From assembly GCA_034430155.1 (NCBI GenBank), contig DAOUET010000035.1:1-38229 (forward strand): a stretch of DNA of 38,229 bases, read 5' to 3'. The notes below the pieces were generated by a model. The model searched no databases. It was not told where the DNA came from and worked only from the letters and a program-made list of their open reading frames with translations. A program made the position numbers and the translations under genes. Source of the stretch: DAOUET01 sp034430155. Lineage in GTDB: Bacteria > Chloroflexota > Anaerolineae > Anaerolineales > UBA4823. This document shows, piece after piece, positions 1-6,686 of the stretch. Position 1 is the first letter of the stretch, and every line of letters starts with the position of its first letter.

Positions 1-21
1 AGAGAGTCGGAGGTAATCAAA

Positions 22-993
22 ATGAAATATCGGCGTTTCGGAAAAACCGGATGGGCGGTCTCGGAGGTCGGTTATGGGATGTGGGGAATGGCGGGATGGA
101 GCGGATCGGATGACCGGGAATCCCTGGGCTCTTTGCAGCGGGCGGTAGATCTGGGTTGTAATTTCTTTGATACCGCCTGGGCCTATGGGAACGGTCATAG
201 TGAGGGATTATTAGGCCAGCTATTGCGAGACAATCCGGAGAAAAAGATCTACAGCGCCACCAAGATACCTCCCAAGAACTTCAGATGGCCGAGCCGGCGC
301 AAATACAGCCTTGATGATTGTTTTTCCCCAGACCACATTGAGGAATACGTGCTGCGCAGTTTGGAAAATCTAGGGGTGGATGCGATTGACCTAATCCAGT
401 TCCACACCTGGGAGGATAGCTGGTTGAAAGACGGGCGTTGGTCGAAAAAGATGAGCGATCTGCGCACACAGGGGTTGATCAAAGCGGTTGGCGTCAGCAT
501 CAACCGCTGGGAACCCTGGAATGGGGTCGAGGCCGTACGTAGCGGGTTGATCGAGGCGGTCCAGGTCATCTATAATATCTTCGACCAGAATCCGGAAGAC
601 CAGCTGCTGCCCGCCTGCCGGGAGATGGATGTGGCGGTCATCGGGCGGGTGCCCTTCGACGAGGGTACCCTGACCGGCAACCTGACCCTGGAGAGCAGGT
701 GGCCGGAGGAGGATTGGCGCAACAGTTACTTCGTTCCAGAGAACCTGAAAGCCAGCGTGGAGCACGCCGAAGATCTCAAACAGCTGGTGCCGAAAGGGAT
801 GAGCATGCCCGAGATGGCCATGCGCTTCATCCTCAGCAACCCAGATATCAGTACGGTTATCCCAGGCATGCGCAAGCTTGCCCATGTGGAGAGCAACCTG
901 GCCTGCAGCAATGCTGGTCCGTTAGCTCCCGAATTGATAGCCGCCCTACGCAAACACCGCTGGGTGCGCACTCCGACCGCCTGGTCTCAATAA
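22..993 (+). CDS. Aldo/keto reductase
   Basis: A 323-residue NAD(P)H-dependent oxidoreductase of the aldo/keto reductase superfamily, a cytosolic TIM barrel that reduces aldehydes or ketones. The N-terminus (KYRRFGKTG, then VGYGMWGMAGW) is the usual first strand of the bacterial branch. The catalytic tetrad is visible as D50 and Y55 (FDTAWAYGNGHSE), K81 (SATK) and H128 (LIQFHTWED). The C-terminal cofactor region (STVIPGMRKLAHVESN) is intact, and the length is normal. A GGAGG eight bases upstream supports the ATG at 22. Substrate cannot be read from the sequence. The gene upstream lies outside the window, so operon membership is unknown; the next plus-strand intact gene is almost 600 bases away. 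Confidence 0.93.
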   Translation: MKYRRFGKTGWAVSEVGYGMWGMAGWSGSDDRESLGSLQRAVDLGCNFFDTAWAYGNGHSEGLLGQLLRDNPEKKIYSATKIPPKNFRWPSRRKYSLDDCFSPDHIEEYVLRSLENLGVDAIDLIQFHTWEDSWLKDGRWSKKMSDLRTQGLIKAVGVSINRWEPWNGVEAVRSGLIEAVQVIYNIFDQNPEDQLLPACREMDVAVIGRVPFDEGTLTGNLTLESRWPEEDWRNSYFVPENLKASVEHAEDLKQLVPKGMSMPEMAMRFILSNPDISTVIPGMRKLAHVESNLACSNAGPLAPELIAALRKHRWVRTPTAWSQ

Positions 994-1261
994 TCGTTCA
1001 GAGCAGCATGGCTTCGTTTATAATTTCAGGTGAGCGAGTCGATCTCTCGCCAGCTATATGCGCTGGGATCCAATTCCATCGATTTTGACCTGATATGCAC
1101 TGGCTGGAGCTTACCAATCACACTTTGCGCACTGGCGATCACCTGCGATGATTCTACCTTCAGGGGTTGCCCTCAGACACGATGGGGACTTTATCTTTCC
1201 TGGAGAGTCCTCGATGAGATTTAAACCGGTCCGCACTCGAAAGTAAGGAGAAACGGCAGAT

Positions 1262-1448
1262 ATGCAAAAAGATTGGCCGCGGCTGCTGCATCTCTTGAAT
1301 GAAGAACTGGGCTATAGCGTGCGGGAAGGCAATCCCGCCCTGGGAGATCCAGGATGCCCTGGTCTCCGCGGTTTATGCCTTCGCGGCCCCACAACCCCAG
1401 GTAGATGACATCACCCTGATGCTGCTGTCCCGGATGGTGGGGGCGTAA
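1262..1448 (+). pseudogene. Decayed gene ending in a PP2C/SpoIIE-type phosphatase tail
   Basis: A Shine-Dalgarno-like AAGGAG precedes an ATG at 1262 that opens a reading frame (MQKDWPRLLHLLNEELGYS). In a different frame, from 1344 to the TAA at 1446-1448, there is a 34-codon stretch ending VDDITLMLLSRMVGA. The DDITL segment near a C-terminus is the metal-binding end of SpoIIE/PP2C-family serine phosphatases. The catalytic domain that should precede it is absent and the two pieces are out of frame, so this is read as a remnant with an internal deletion. The identity of the 5' part is unknown. The call rests on a short motif. Confidence 0.4.
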
Positions 1449-1585
1449 GGCGGAATCAGGCCAGGTTCTCCGAATCGCTCCCCTGGGTATCAGAGTTCAT
1501 ACCTTCTAACAACAGCATACTATCCAGTGTTTTAGATCCAGCGGTTGTCAGGCAACCGGTTTCATCGTCCTCAAGGAGGCTTTCA

Positions 1586-2695
1586 ATGAGTCTGGAGCCA
1601 AACCAAATCATCCGGGGTGATTGTATAGAGGTCATGAAGGCCATGCCGCCAGCGTCAGTCGATTTAATTTTCGCTGACCCTCCCTATAATCTGCAATTAC
1701 AGAATGAATTGCACCGCCCCAACATGACGAAAGTTGACGGGGTCACCGACCAATGGGACCAGTTTGAGAGTTACCGGGCTTATGATGAGTTTACGCGCGC
1801 CTGGCTGGCTGCTTGTAAAGGCGTGCTCAAACCAAACGGCAGTATCTGGGTGATCGGCAGTTACCACAACATTTTTAGAGTTGGGGCTATCATGCAGGAT
1901 CTGGGGTTCTGGATCCTCAATGATGTGATCTGGATCAAAACCAACCCGATGCCCAATTTTCGCGGGGTGCGCTTCACCAACGCCCACGAGACTCTCATTT
2001 GGGCCAGCACTGGCCAGGGCAAGCGTTACACCTTCAACCACCAGGCTATGAAAGGGCTGAATGAAGACAAGCAGATGCGCAGCGATTGGTGGTTGCTGTC
2101 CCTGGCAACAGGCGCCGAAAGAGTCCGCGATGAAAACGGCGTTAAAGGACACTCGACCCAGAAGCCAGCGGCATTGTTATACCGGGTGATCCTCTCTTCT
2201 AGCAACCCTGGAGATCTGGTCCTGGATCCATTCCTGGGGAGCGGTACGACTGCGGTGGTGGCAAAACGCCTGCACCGTAATTGGATTGGAATTGAACGTG
2301 AGGGGAAATATATCAAATTAGCTCAGAAACGGGTCGATTTGGTCCAACCCGAACATTTCGACCAGAAAACCTTCGATAACCGCAGCAAGAAAAGAATAGC
2401 GCCCAAAGTGCCTTTCTCGGCTCTATTGGAAGGCGGTTACCTACAACCGGGTCAGATATTATTTTTCCGAAAGGAAAAGACTCGCACAGCGACGATTAAA
2501 CCCGACGCCCGCCTGCGAACCGTTGACGGTTTCGAAGGCAGCATCCACAAGGCTGGCACCCACTACATGAATGGCTCTCCCTGTAATGGTTGGGATCACT
2601 GGTACCTGGAAGAAAATGGGGAAATGGTTCCTTTGGATGAATTACGCCAGCGCTATCGCCTCGAGAACTCGATGGAGGATGGACAACTTTGGTGA
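1586..2695 (+). CDS. CcrM-like DNA adenine-N6 methyltransferase with C-terminal RAMA domain
   Basis: A 369-residue DNA methyltransferase that transfers a methyl group from SAM to DNA. Motif IV (DPPY, residues 31-34) comes before the SAM-binding motif I (DPFLGSGTT, residues 214-222), which is the beta-class order of CcrM and HinfI methylases. Residues about 275-365 form a RAMA-type domain (PFSALLEGGYLQPGQ, then GSIHKAGTHYMNGSPCNGW), as in CcrM, where the C-terminal region takes part in DNA recognition. By family, a GANTC-like target is plausible but is not shown by the sequence. A perfect AAGGAGG six bases upstream fixes the ATG. No restriction endonuclease lies next to it, so it looks like an orphan methylase. 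Its stop overlaps the start of the next gene. Confidence 0.92.
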   Translation: MSLEPNQIIRGDCIEVMKAMPPASVDLIFADPPYNLQLQNELHRPNMTKVDGVTDQWDQFESYRAYDEFTRAWLAACKGVLKPNGSIWVIGSYHNIFRVGAIMQDLGFWILNDVIWIKTNPMPNFRGVRFTNAHETLIWASTGQGKRYTFNHQAMKGLNEDKQMRSDWWLLSLATGAERVRDENGVKGHSTQKPAALLYRVILSSSNPGDLVLDPFLGSGTTAVVAKRLHRNWIGIEREGKYIKLAQKRVDLVQPEHFDQKTFDNRSKKRIAPKVPFSALLEGGYLQPGQILFFRKEKTRTATIKPDARLRTVDGFEGSIHKAGTHYMNGSPCNGWDHWYLEENGEMVPLDELRQRYRLENSMEDGQLW

Positions 2696-3156
2696 CATGG
2701 AAAGAATTTTCAGCTTCTAGTCCATCGCTCGCAGAGATCGGGGAGGGCCTTCTTTTCCAATACGGCGTTGGATTGGCATTTATTGCTACCGTTCGAAAGG
2801 ACGGAAGCCCTAGATTGCATCCTGTCTGTCCTGTTCTTTCAAAAAAACGTTTATTTGTTCTTGTGATGCCTAATTCTCCAAAGAAATTAGATCTACTCCA
2901 TGATGGCCGGTATGCTCTTCAGTCATTCCCGCAGGATCGTCCGGACTCGGATGAGTTCTACCTCAGTGGAAAAGCAGAGGTTATCGAGGACCCTGAAATT
3001 TTTGGATCAGTTTTCACTGACGCGAAACATCATGCCAGCAAGGACGAGATCCTTTTTGAGCTAAACATAGATAGAGCTATGCATACAAAATGGGAGGGCT
3101 TTGGGACCTCAGACCTAAGACCAGTTCGTACAATATGGTCTAGAGGCGAGGATTAA
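2689..3156 (+). CDS. Pyridoxamine 5'-phosphate oxidase-like FMN-binding protein
   Basis: A 155-residue protein of the split-barrel flavin-binding fold, as in pyridoxamine-phosphate-oxidase-like proteins. The family signature is the run GVGLAFIATVRKDGSPRLHPVCPVL (residues about 26-50), followed by a strand pattern ending KKLDLLHDGRYALQS. Such proteins bind FMN or F420 and reduce or bind small molecules; the substrate is unknown. The start is TTG at 2689 or GTG at 2692, both just inside the end of the methyltransferase gene and served by a GGAGG at 2674-2678. The overlap implies translational coupling, but a functional link with methylation is only a guess. Confidence 0.8.
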   Translation: MVTWKEFSASSPSLAEIGEGLLFQYGVGLAFIATVRKDGSPRLHPVCPVLSKKRLFVLVMPNSPKKLDLLHDGRYALQSFPQDRPDSDEFYLSGKAEVIEDPEIFGSVFTDAKHHASKDEILFELNIDRAMHTKWEGFGTSDLRPVRTIWSRGED

Positions 3157-3228
3157 CCGGACTTTTAGCGTAAATTGGGCGACTAACCATTCGCCAAAAG
3201 GGACCAGGGATCCGGTATAAAATCTTAT

Positions 3229-3426
3229 CGATGATGTTTGATCGGGCTGCCGGAATTCCAGGAGAGTGAAGCAGCCCCCACCACTTGTCTCGCCATCGAG
3301 GGGCAGCTCATCCAGGATCGTTTTGGTTTTCTCCACCACTCCCAACCATTCTTTGGGGACGGTCTCCTGCAGCTGACGCAGCTTCCGTCCCACCCAGCGG
3401 CGAACATGAAACTGGCAGATTTGGTG
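3229..3426 (-). pseudogene. Possible transposase fragment
   Basis: On the minus strand a frame running from about 3426 reads QICQFHVRRWVGRKLRQLQ and continues ETVPKEWLGVVEKTKTILDELPLDG. The C-x-FH-x-x-RW pattern resembles the middle of some bacterial DDE-type transposases. There is no start or complete domain: the frame is closed upstream by a stop and downstream drifts into sequence with no recognisable character. Read as an insertion-sequence relic with low confidence. It abuts the opposite-strand remnant that follows. Confidence 0.28.
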
Positions 3427-3741
3427 TTAAAGAAGGAGTTTGTCGATAAATGCGAGAGCCTGGGGCTTTACCCTATGCCTGTCAAAGGATGCCATGTGGC
3501 GGTAGCTGATGGGGTTTTCGCCCAGCTACTGGGAGAGTTGGGAGTTGAACGCCCTGATATGCCCCCCACCATGGATGCACTTAGGATAGATTGGATCAAA
3601 TTCTTAAGCGATCTCGAAGGCAAGAAACAGAAAGGCACTTCAACGCTAAAGGTATGGTGTTGTCCCGAGTGCGGATTAAATGTGAGGATGGGAACCGAAT
3701 TTATTCATCTTCTCCCAGGATCCAGTAGGCAAAATTCGTAA
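3406..3741 (+). pseudogene. Truncated zinc-ribbon (SprT-like) protein remnant
   Basis: The frame from 3406 reads MKLADLVLKKEFVDKCESLG, later DWIKFLSDLEGKKQKGTSTL and a CPECGLNVRMG knuckle near 3660-3690. This arrangement (linker, then basic-plus-Thr/Ser run, then C-x2-C) is like the end of SprT-like zinc-ribbon proteins of Chloroflexota and Firmicutes. Only one of the two expected cysteine pairs is present. The last codons (TEFIHLLPGSSRQNS) run into the 3' end of the convergent lipoprotein gene, so the natural C-terminus is lost. No metalloprotease HExxH part is present either. It is therefore a fragment truncated at both ends. Confidence 0.4.
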
Positions 3742-4621
3742 CTCGATAGGTGTAAGCGTTGGGCCCGGCTGCCCGGACGAACACTCCAACCCGGCCCTGC
3801 TCGAAATGATCGTCATCCACCTCGGCTATCTGGATGCCGTTGGCGAAGATCACGAACCGATCTCCCTCGGCGCGCACCCCAATCACATTTTGTATGTTAG
3901 GCCCTGTGTTGATCGCGCTGTTCTTTTCTTCGTCGACCAGGATCTTAACTTCCCAGGGGTTAACGCCATCCAAACGGAACACCCATAACTTTCCGTTACA
4001 GGTGAAGGACACCACGTAACCGTACGATACCCCGGCCAGGTGCGGTGGGCCGCGAAAAATGATCCCGTAAGCATCCTCATGGGAGCAGTTTTCGGTATCG
4101 AAGGTCATTTCGATATACCCATCTCTCAAGGTATGATAACTGAACCACCAGGTGTTGAAATCTAAGCGCTTGCCCGTGACGTACAGGTCGCCATCTTTGA
4201 ACTGCAGCCGGATGTTTCGGTTGTTCGGCAGGGTTTTCGTCTCGGCTTGCACCCACTCCCCGTAATTGGCAAACTGCATCTTGTTCTCGTACTTTGGCTC
4301 GCCATAAGCCGTGAACGGGTCGAAGGTTGTGACGGGAGCGAGGGTAGCTGTAGGCACCGGTTGAGTGGCTGTCGGTTCGCTGACAGCCGACTGGGGAGCT
4401 GGCGTGGCGGGAAATGGAGTCGCGGTAGGTGGCAAGGCGGTATCAATGAAGGTTGGCAGCGGGGTGGGGGCGAACGTATTGGTAGGCGCCGCGACGGCTA
4501 CGGCTAGAGTTTCCGTTATGGAGGCGATGGCGGTAGGTGCTTCAACCCCGGGTATCTGAAGATTGCACGCGCCCAAGGTTAGCAGGATCAGAATTGACAG
4601 AAAGGATGGAATTCGCTTCAT
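3701..4621 (-). CDS. Lipoprotein with Thr/Pro-rich linker and concanavalin-like C-terminal domain
   Basis: A 306-residue secreted lipoprotein. Residues 1-19 are a lipoprotein signal peptide (MKRIPSFLSILILLTLGAC) with Cys19 as the likely lipidated residue. Residues about 25-105 are a Thr/Pro/Ala linker typical of surface proteins in this phylum. The C-terminal about 190 residues look like a beta-sandwich of the laminin-G/DUF1080 type: WWFSYHTLRDGYIEMTF, YGIIFRG, YGYVVSF, IGVRAEGDRFVIFANG, GRVGVFVRA. Such domains bind glycans or are uncharacterised. The start at 4621 is preferred over 4639 because AGAGGA sits five bases upstream of it. It stands alone, facing the remnants at 3406. Confidence 0.8.
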   Translation of the reverse strand: MKRIPSFLSILILLTLGACNLQIPGVEAPTAIASITETLAVAVAAPTNTFAPTPLPTFIDTALPPTATPFPATPAPQSAVSEPTATQPVPTATLAPVTTFDPFTAYGEPKYENKMQFANYGEWVQAETKTLPNNRNIRLQFKDGDLYVTGKRLDFNTWWFSYHTLRDGYIEMTFDTENCSHEDAYGIIFRGPPHLAGVSYGYVVSFTCNGKLWVFRLDGVNPWEVKILVDEEKNSAINTGPNIQNVIGVRAEGDRFVIFANGIQIAEVDDDHFEQGRVGVFVRAAGPNAYTYRVTNFAYWILGEDE

Positions 4622-4782
4622 GAGTCCTCTCCCCAACATACGGATCGTGGCAGCTTCACCTTGGCAAAGACGGCCTGTCGCTGCCTTGCCTGAAAACGAT
4701 TCAATTCATCAATTATATTGGTCTGACCACCCATGGGAGACCAAAAAAGATTATAACATGTTGCTAATATTACTGTACTATT

Positions 4783-5013
4783 TCACGAATGAAGCAAGAA
4801 CGGTATGTACATTTGTGGGGTGAGTACTGGCCCTTCCTGGCTATCAAGTACTGTATCTAAGTCAGGCCCAACTGGTTCGGCCAGATCGATTGCATTGTCG
4901 CTATCATTACCTGCAAAGTCATAACAATAACCGGGACTGTAGGGTTGTGTGGGCAGATAGCACGGACTGAAACTGTATTGGTAAAGCTGTCGGTCGAAAC
5001 TCCAGGGTATTAT
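4783..5013 (-). pseudogene. 3' end of a secreted protein gene, 5' part missing
   Basis: An open minus-strand frame of 76 codons without a start reads YSFSPCYLPTQPYSPGYCYD, then FAGNDSDNAIDLAEPVGPDL, and ends QMYIPFLLHS before a TGA at 4783-4785. The composition (Asp/Asn-rich, paired Cys and Tyr) and the YIPFLL tail look like the end of an extracellular protein. The tail is similar in kind to the IHLPLVRR end of the large protein at 6687-10235. The reading frame is closed upstream by a stop, and a palindromic element begins 30 bases further upstream, so the gene body appears to have been lost. Too short for any functional call. Confidence 0.45.
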
Positions 5014-5042
5014 TTACGGTTGCTTAATTCATAACTATTATG

Positions 5043-5140
5043 ATTAGTAGTTACGCAGTTCAGGGGAAAATCGGGGGTGTTTGGGCGGGCGTTACCCGCC
5101 AAAACACCCCTATCCTCCCACCAACTGCGTAAGTCCTAAT
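5043..5140. mobile_element. MITE-like palindromic element, 98 bp
   Basis: Imperfect terminal inverted repeats of 18 bases lie at 5043-5060 and 5123-5140 (16 of 18 match; core TTACGCAGTT). Inside, 5074-5089 pairs with 5095-5110 to form a 16-base stem with one mismatch around a five-base loop. There is no coding capacity. Size, terminal repeats and internal palindrome fit a non-autonomous miniature element. There is no T-run after the stem, so a simple terminator is less likely. No second copy is present in the window, so mobility is unproven. Confidence 0.5.
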
Positions 5141-5189
5141 GATATTGAGTCGGCGGACACGGTTACTTTGTTTTGCGTGAACGTCCCAT

Positions 5190-5960
5190 TCAGTTTAAAA
5201 ACGATATCCATTTTGGTTTTGTTTTTGTGGATTTAATGATGCCTTTTCGCCGATATTCCTCAACTAGTTCTTCGGTGAAGGGGCTGTCGTTGTAGTCTTT
5301 GTACTCCTGCTCCTCTAGCGCGCTTCGCCCCCCGAAAGCTACTTGATCCCCAGGCTCGACCAGCCGCTTTCTCCCTTGAACCAACTGGGCGATCTGCTCA
5401 TCCGGCTGAACGAACATCAGGCCAGTTATCGCTTTTTTGATTGGCAGAAGGACTTTCCCTGGGACAACAGCGGTAACGCGCCGCTCAAGTATTTCTGTCT
5501 GCAGTGATAGTATTGCGGTTCCTGGTCCCGGCATTGGTGTGACTACGGCTTTTGCTATTTCCGTTCCTGTTGCTGGTCCAGTTGTTGCTGTTCCTCTCGC
5601 CGCAGTATTCGTTTCTGTTCCAATTGCTGATCCAGTTGTTCCTGTTCCTCTCGCTGCAGTTTTCGTTTCTGTTCCTGTTGCTGATCCAGTTGTTCCTGTT
5701 CCTCTCGCTGCAGTTTTCGTTTCTGTTCCTGCTGCCGATCCAGTTGTTGCTGTTCCTCTCGCTGCAGGTTTCGTTTCTGTTCCTGTTGCTGATCCAGTTG
5801 TTGTTGTTCCTCTCGCTGCAGTTTTCGTTTCTGTTCCTGTTGTCGTTCCAGTTCCTGCTGTTCCTCTTGCTGCTGCCCCAGTTTTTCTTGCTGCTTCGAC
5901 TGTTGTTTCTGTCCCATTCTGTTTTCCTTCTTGAACACGAGCCTTGTCTATGTTCCACAC
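5190..5960 (-). CDS. Repeat protein of unknown function; correct reading frame of the repeat part uncertain
   Basis: One frame is open throughout (256 residues, GTG start at 5960) but gives a low-complexity Thr/Gly/Ala half (about residues 20-130) over a 54-bp tandem repeat. A second frame has the better start, an ATG at 5917 preceded by AGAAGGA. It encodes a Gln/Glu/Lys-rich coiled coil with an 18-residue repeat (QEQKRKLQREEQEQLDQQ) but stops at 5555. The last about 100 residues of the first frame (AITGLMFVQPDEQIAQLVQG, later SPFTEELVEEYRRKGIIKST) look like normal protein. The likeliest reading is coiled coil plus that C-terminus, joined by a frameshift near 5555-5580, either a mutation or slippage. 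No family is recognised. Nothing else minus-strand lies nearby to suggest a role. Confidence 0.45.
   Translation of the reverse strand: MWNIDKARVQEGKQNGTETTVEAARKTGAAARGTAGTGTTTGTETKTAARGTTTTGSATGTETKPAARGTATTGSAAGTETKTAARGTGTTGSATGTETKTAARGTGTTGSAIGTETNTAARGTATTGPATGTEIAKAVVTPMPGPGTAILSLQTEILERRVTAVVPGKVLLPIKKAITGLMFVQPDEQIAQLVQGRKRLVEPGDQVAFGGRSALEEQEYKDYNDSPFTEELVEEYRRKGIIKSTKTKPKWISFLN
5563..5850. repeat. 54-bp tandem repeat, five full copies plus a partial
   Basis: Full units start at 5581, 5635, 5689, 5743 and 5797. The preceding 18 bases (5563-5580) match the end of a unit, and 5851-5880 is a diverged start of a further one. Units differ at only a few positions. Because 54 is divisible by three, copy-number change would not shift the frame. 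All three minus-strand frames stay open across the array. Confidence 0.92.
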
Positions 5961-6051
5961 AGACTCTCGGGTGGTGTTGCGGGCCTTGCCAATTCACAGA
6001 AAACCGTTTTTGAGATGACTTCTAATTACTAATTCTACTGGCATTGGTTAG

Positions 6052-6098
6052 TATAATCTATTTTCATTCTGGTATTCGCGCTATTGGTGGTATTCGCG
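6052..6098 (+). promoter_or_regulatory. Possible -10 box and 10-bp direct repeat upstream of the regulator gene pair
   Basis: TATAAT lies at 6052-6057 with no convincing -35 box 16-18 bases upstream. Just downstream, GGTATTCGCG occurs twice, at 6071-6080 and 6089-6098. A direct repeat this close to a -10 box, upstream of an HTH regulator, could be an autoregulatory operator. This is a guess from position. Confidence 0.3.
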
Positions 6099-6105
6099 GA
6101 TCAGT

Positions 6106-6333
6106 TTGCGCGGTCCTGCCAGCCCGCTAAAACTCTTTCGGTATAAGTGCCCCGCTCGGGGTCGAAATTGCTCTGCCAACCCAGGTTGTTCAGGGTTGAC
6201 GGCCTTGGTCGCCATCACCTACGGCTTGCTCGCGGAGGTGGGGTTGGCGCAGCCAAGTTGGATCTTTATAATCTTGCCCGTGTCTGCTGGCTGGGTGATG
6301 GGCAAGTTATGGACTGCGTGGAAGTACCGATGA
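6106..6333 (+). CDS. Small two-helix membrane protein, probably N-terminally truncated
   Basis: The frame (75 residues from a TTG) ends with two hydrophobic stretches, LTALVAITYGLLAEVGLA and SWIFIILPVSAGWVMGKLW, followed by a short basic tail. Its TGA overlaps the ATG of the HTH gene (ATGA), a layout often seen for a membrane protein followed by a small Cro/C1 regulator. The first 25 residues (Cys/Arg/Pro-rich) do not look like a natural N-terminus, and no ribosome binding site is seen before the TTG. The gene may have lost its 5' end. Confidence 0.4.
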   Translation: MRGPASPLKLFRYKCPARGRNCSANPGCSGLTALVAITYGLLAEVGLAQPSWIFIILPVSAGWVMGKLWTAWKYR

Positions 6334-6539
6334 GGAATCGTCTCAAGGTACTGCGCGCCGAGCGTGATTGGTCGCAAGCCCAGCTGGCGGATCAGGTTGG
6401 CGTTTCCCGGCAAACGATTAACGCGGTCGAGACCGGGAAATACGACCCCAGCCTTCCATTAGCCTTTAAGTTGGCACAGACCTTCGGAGTACCCATCCAA
6501 GCCATTTTCGAGCCCCCGGAAGATGGCCTCGGAGGCTGA
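6330..6539 (+). CDS. Small Cro/C1-type (XRE) HTH transcriptional regulator
   Basis: A 69-residue single-domain DNA-binding protein. Residues 1-60 form a complete XRE helix-turn-helix: MRNRLKVLRAERDWSQAQLA, then VSRQTINAVETGKYDPSLPL. It is closest in style to the short YgzD-like regulators that are usually paired with a membrane protein gene. The start is coupled to the upstream small membrane protein by an ATGA overlap. No ligand domain is present, so it likely dimerises and represses its own operon; this is inference. Confidence 0.88.
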   Translation: MRNRLKVLRAERDWSQAQLADQVGVSRQTINAVETGKYDPSLPLAFKLAQTFGVPIQAIFEPPEDGLGG

Positions 6540-6686
6540 ATAATGCTTAAGTCCTTGAGCCGCCAGCTTCCTGCGCGAAGGTATAGCGAAGTCGAGAGGT
6601 CAGTGAATCTGAAGGATGTGGATTGCACCCCTTTTATCAGGTCAGGAGCACAAGACCCTCGTGCCCTACCCCAATCTTAGACTTGT

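Noticed and set aside
1030..1224. Open frame of 64 codons after the aldo/keto reductase
   Set aside because: No ribosome binding site, no coding-like composition and no recognisable motif.
5074..5110. Hairpin as a terminator of the repeat-protein gene
   Set aside because: No T-run follows on either strand, and the hairpin sits inside longer terminal repeats that better fit a miniature element.
5563..5850. CRISPR array
   Set aside because: The repeats are contiguous 54-bp units with no unique spacers, and they are protein coding.
5437..6013. Plus-strand Val/Pro and Leu/Phe-rich frames over the 54-bp repeat
   Set aside because: Antisense shadows of the repeat array; no ribosome binding site and extreme low complexity.
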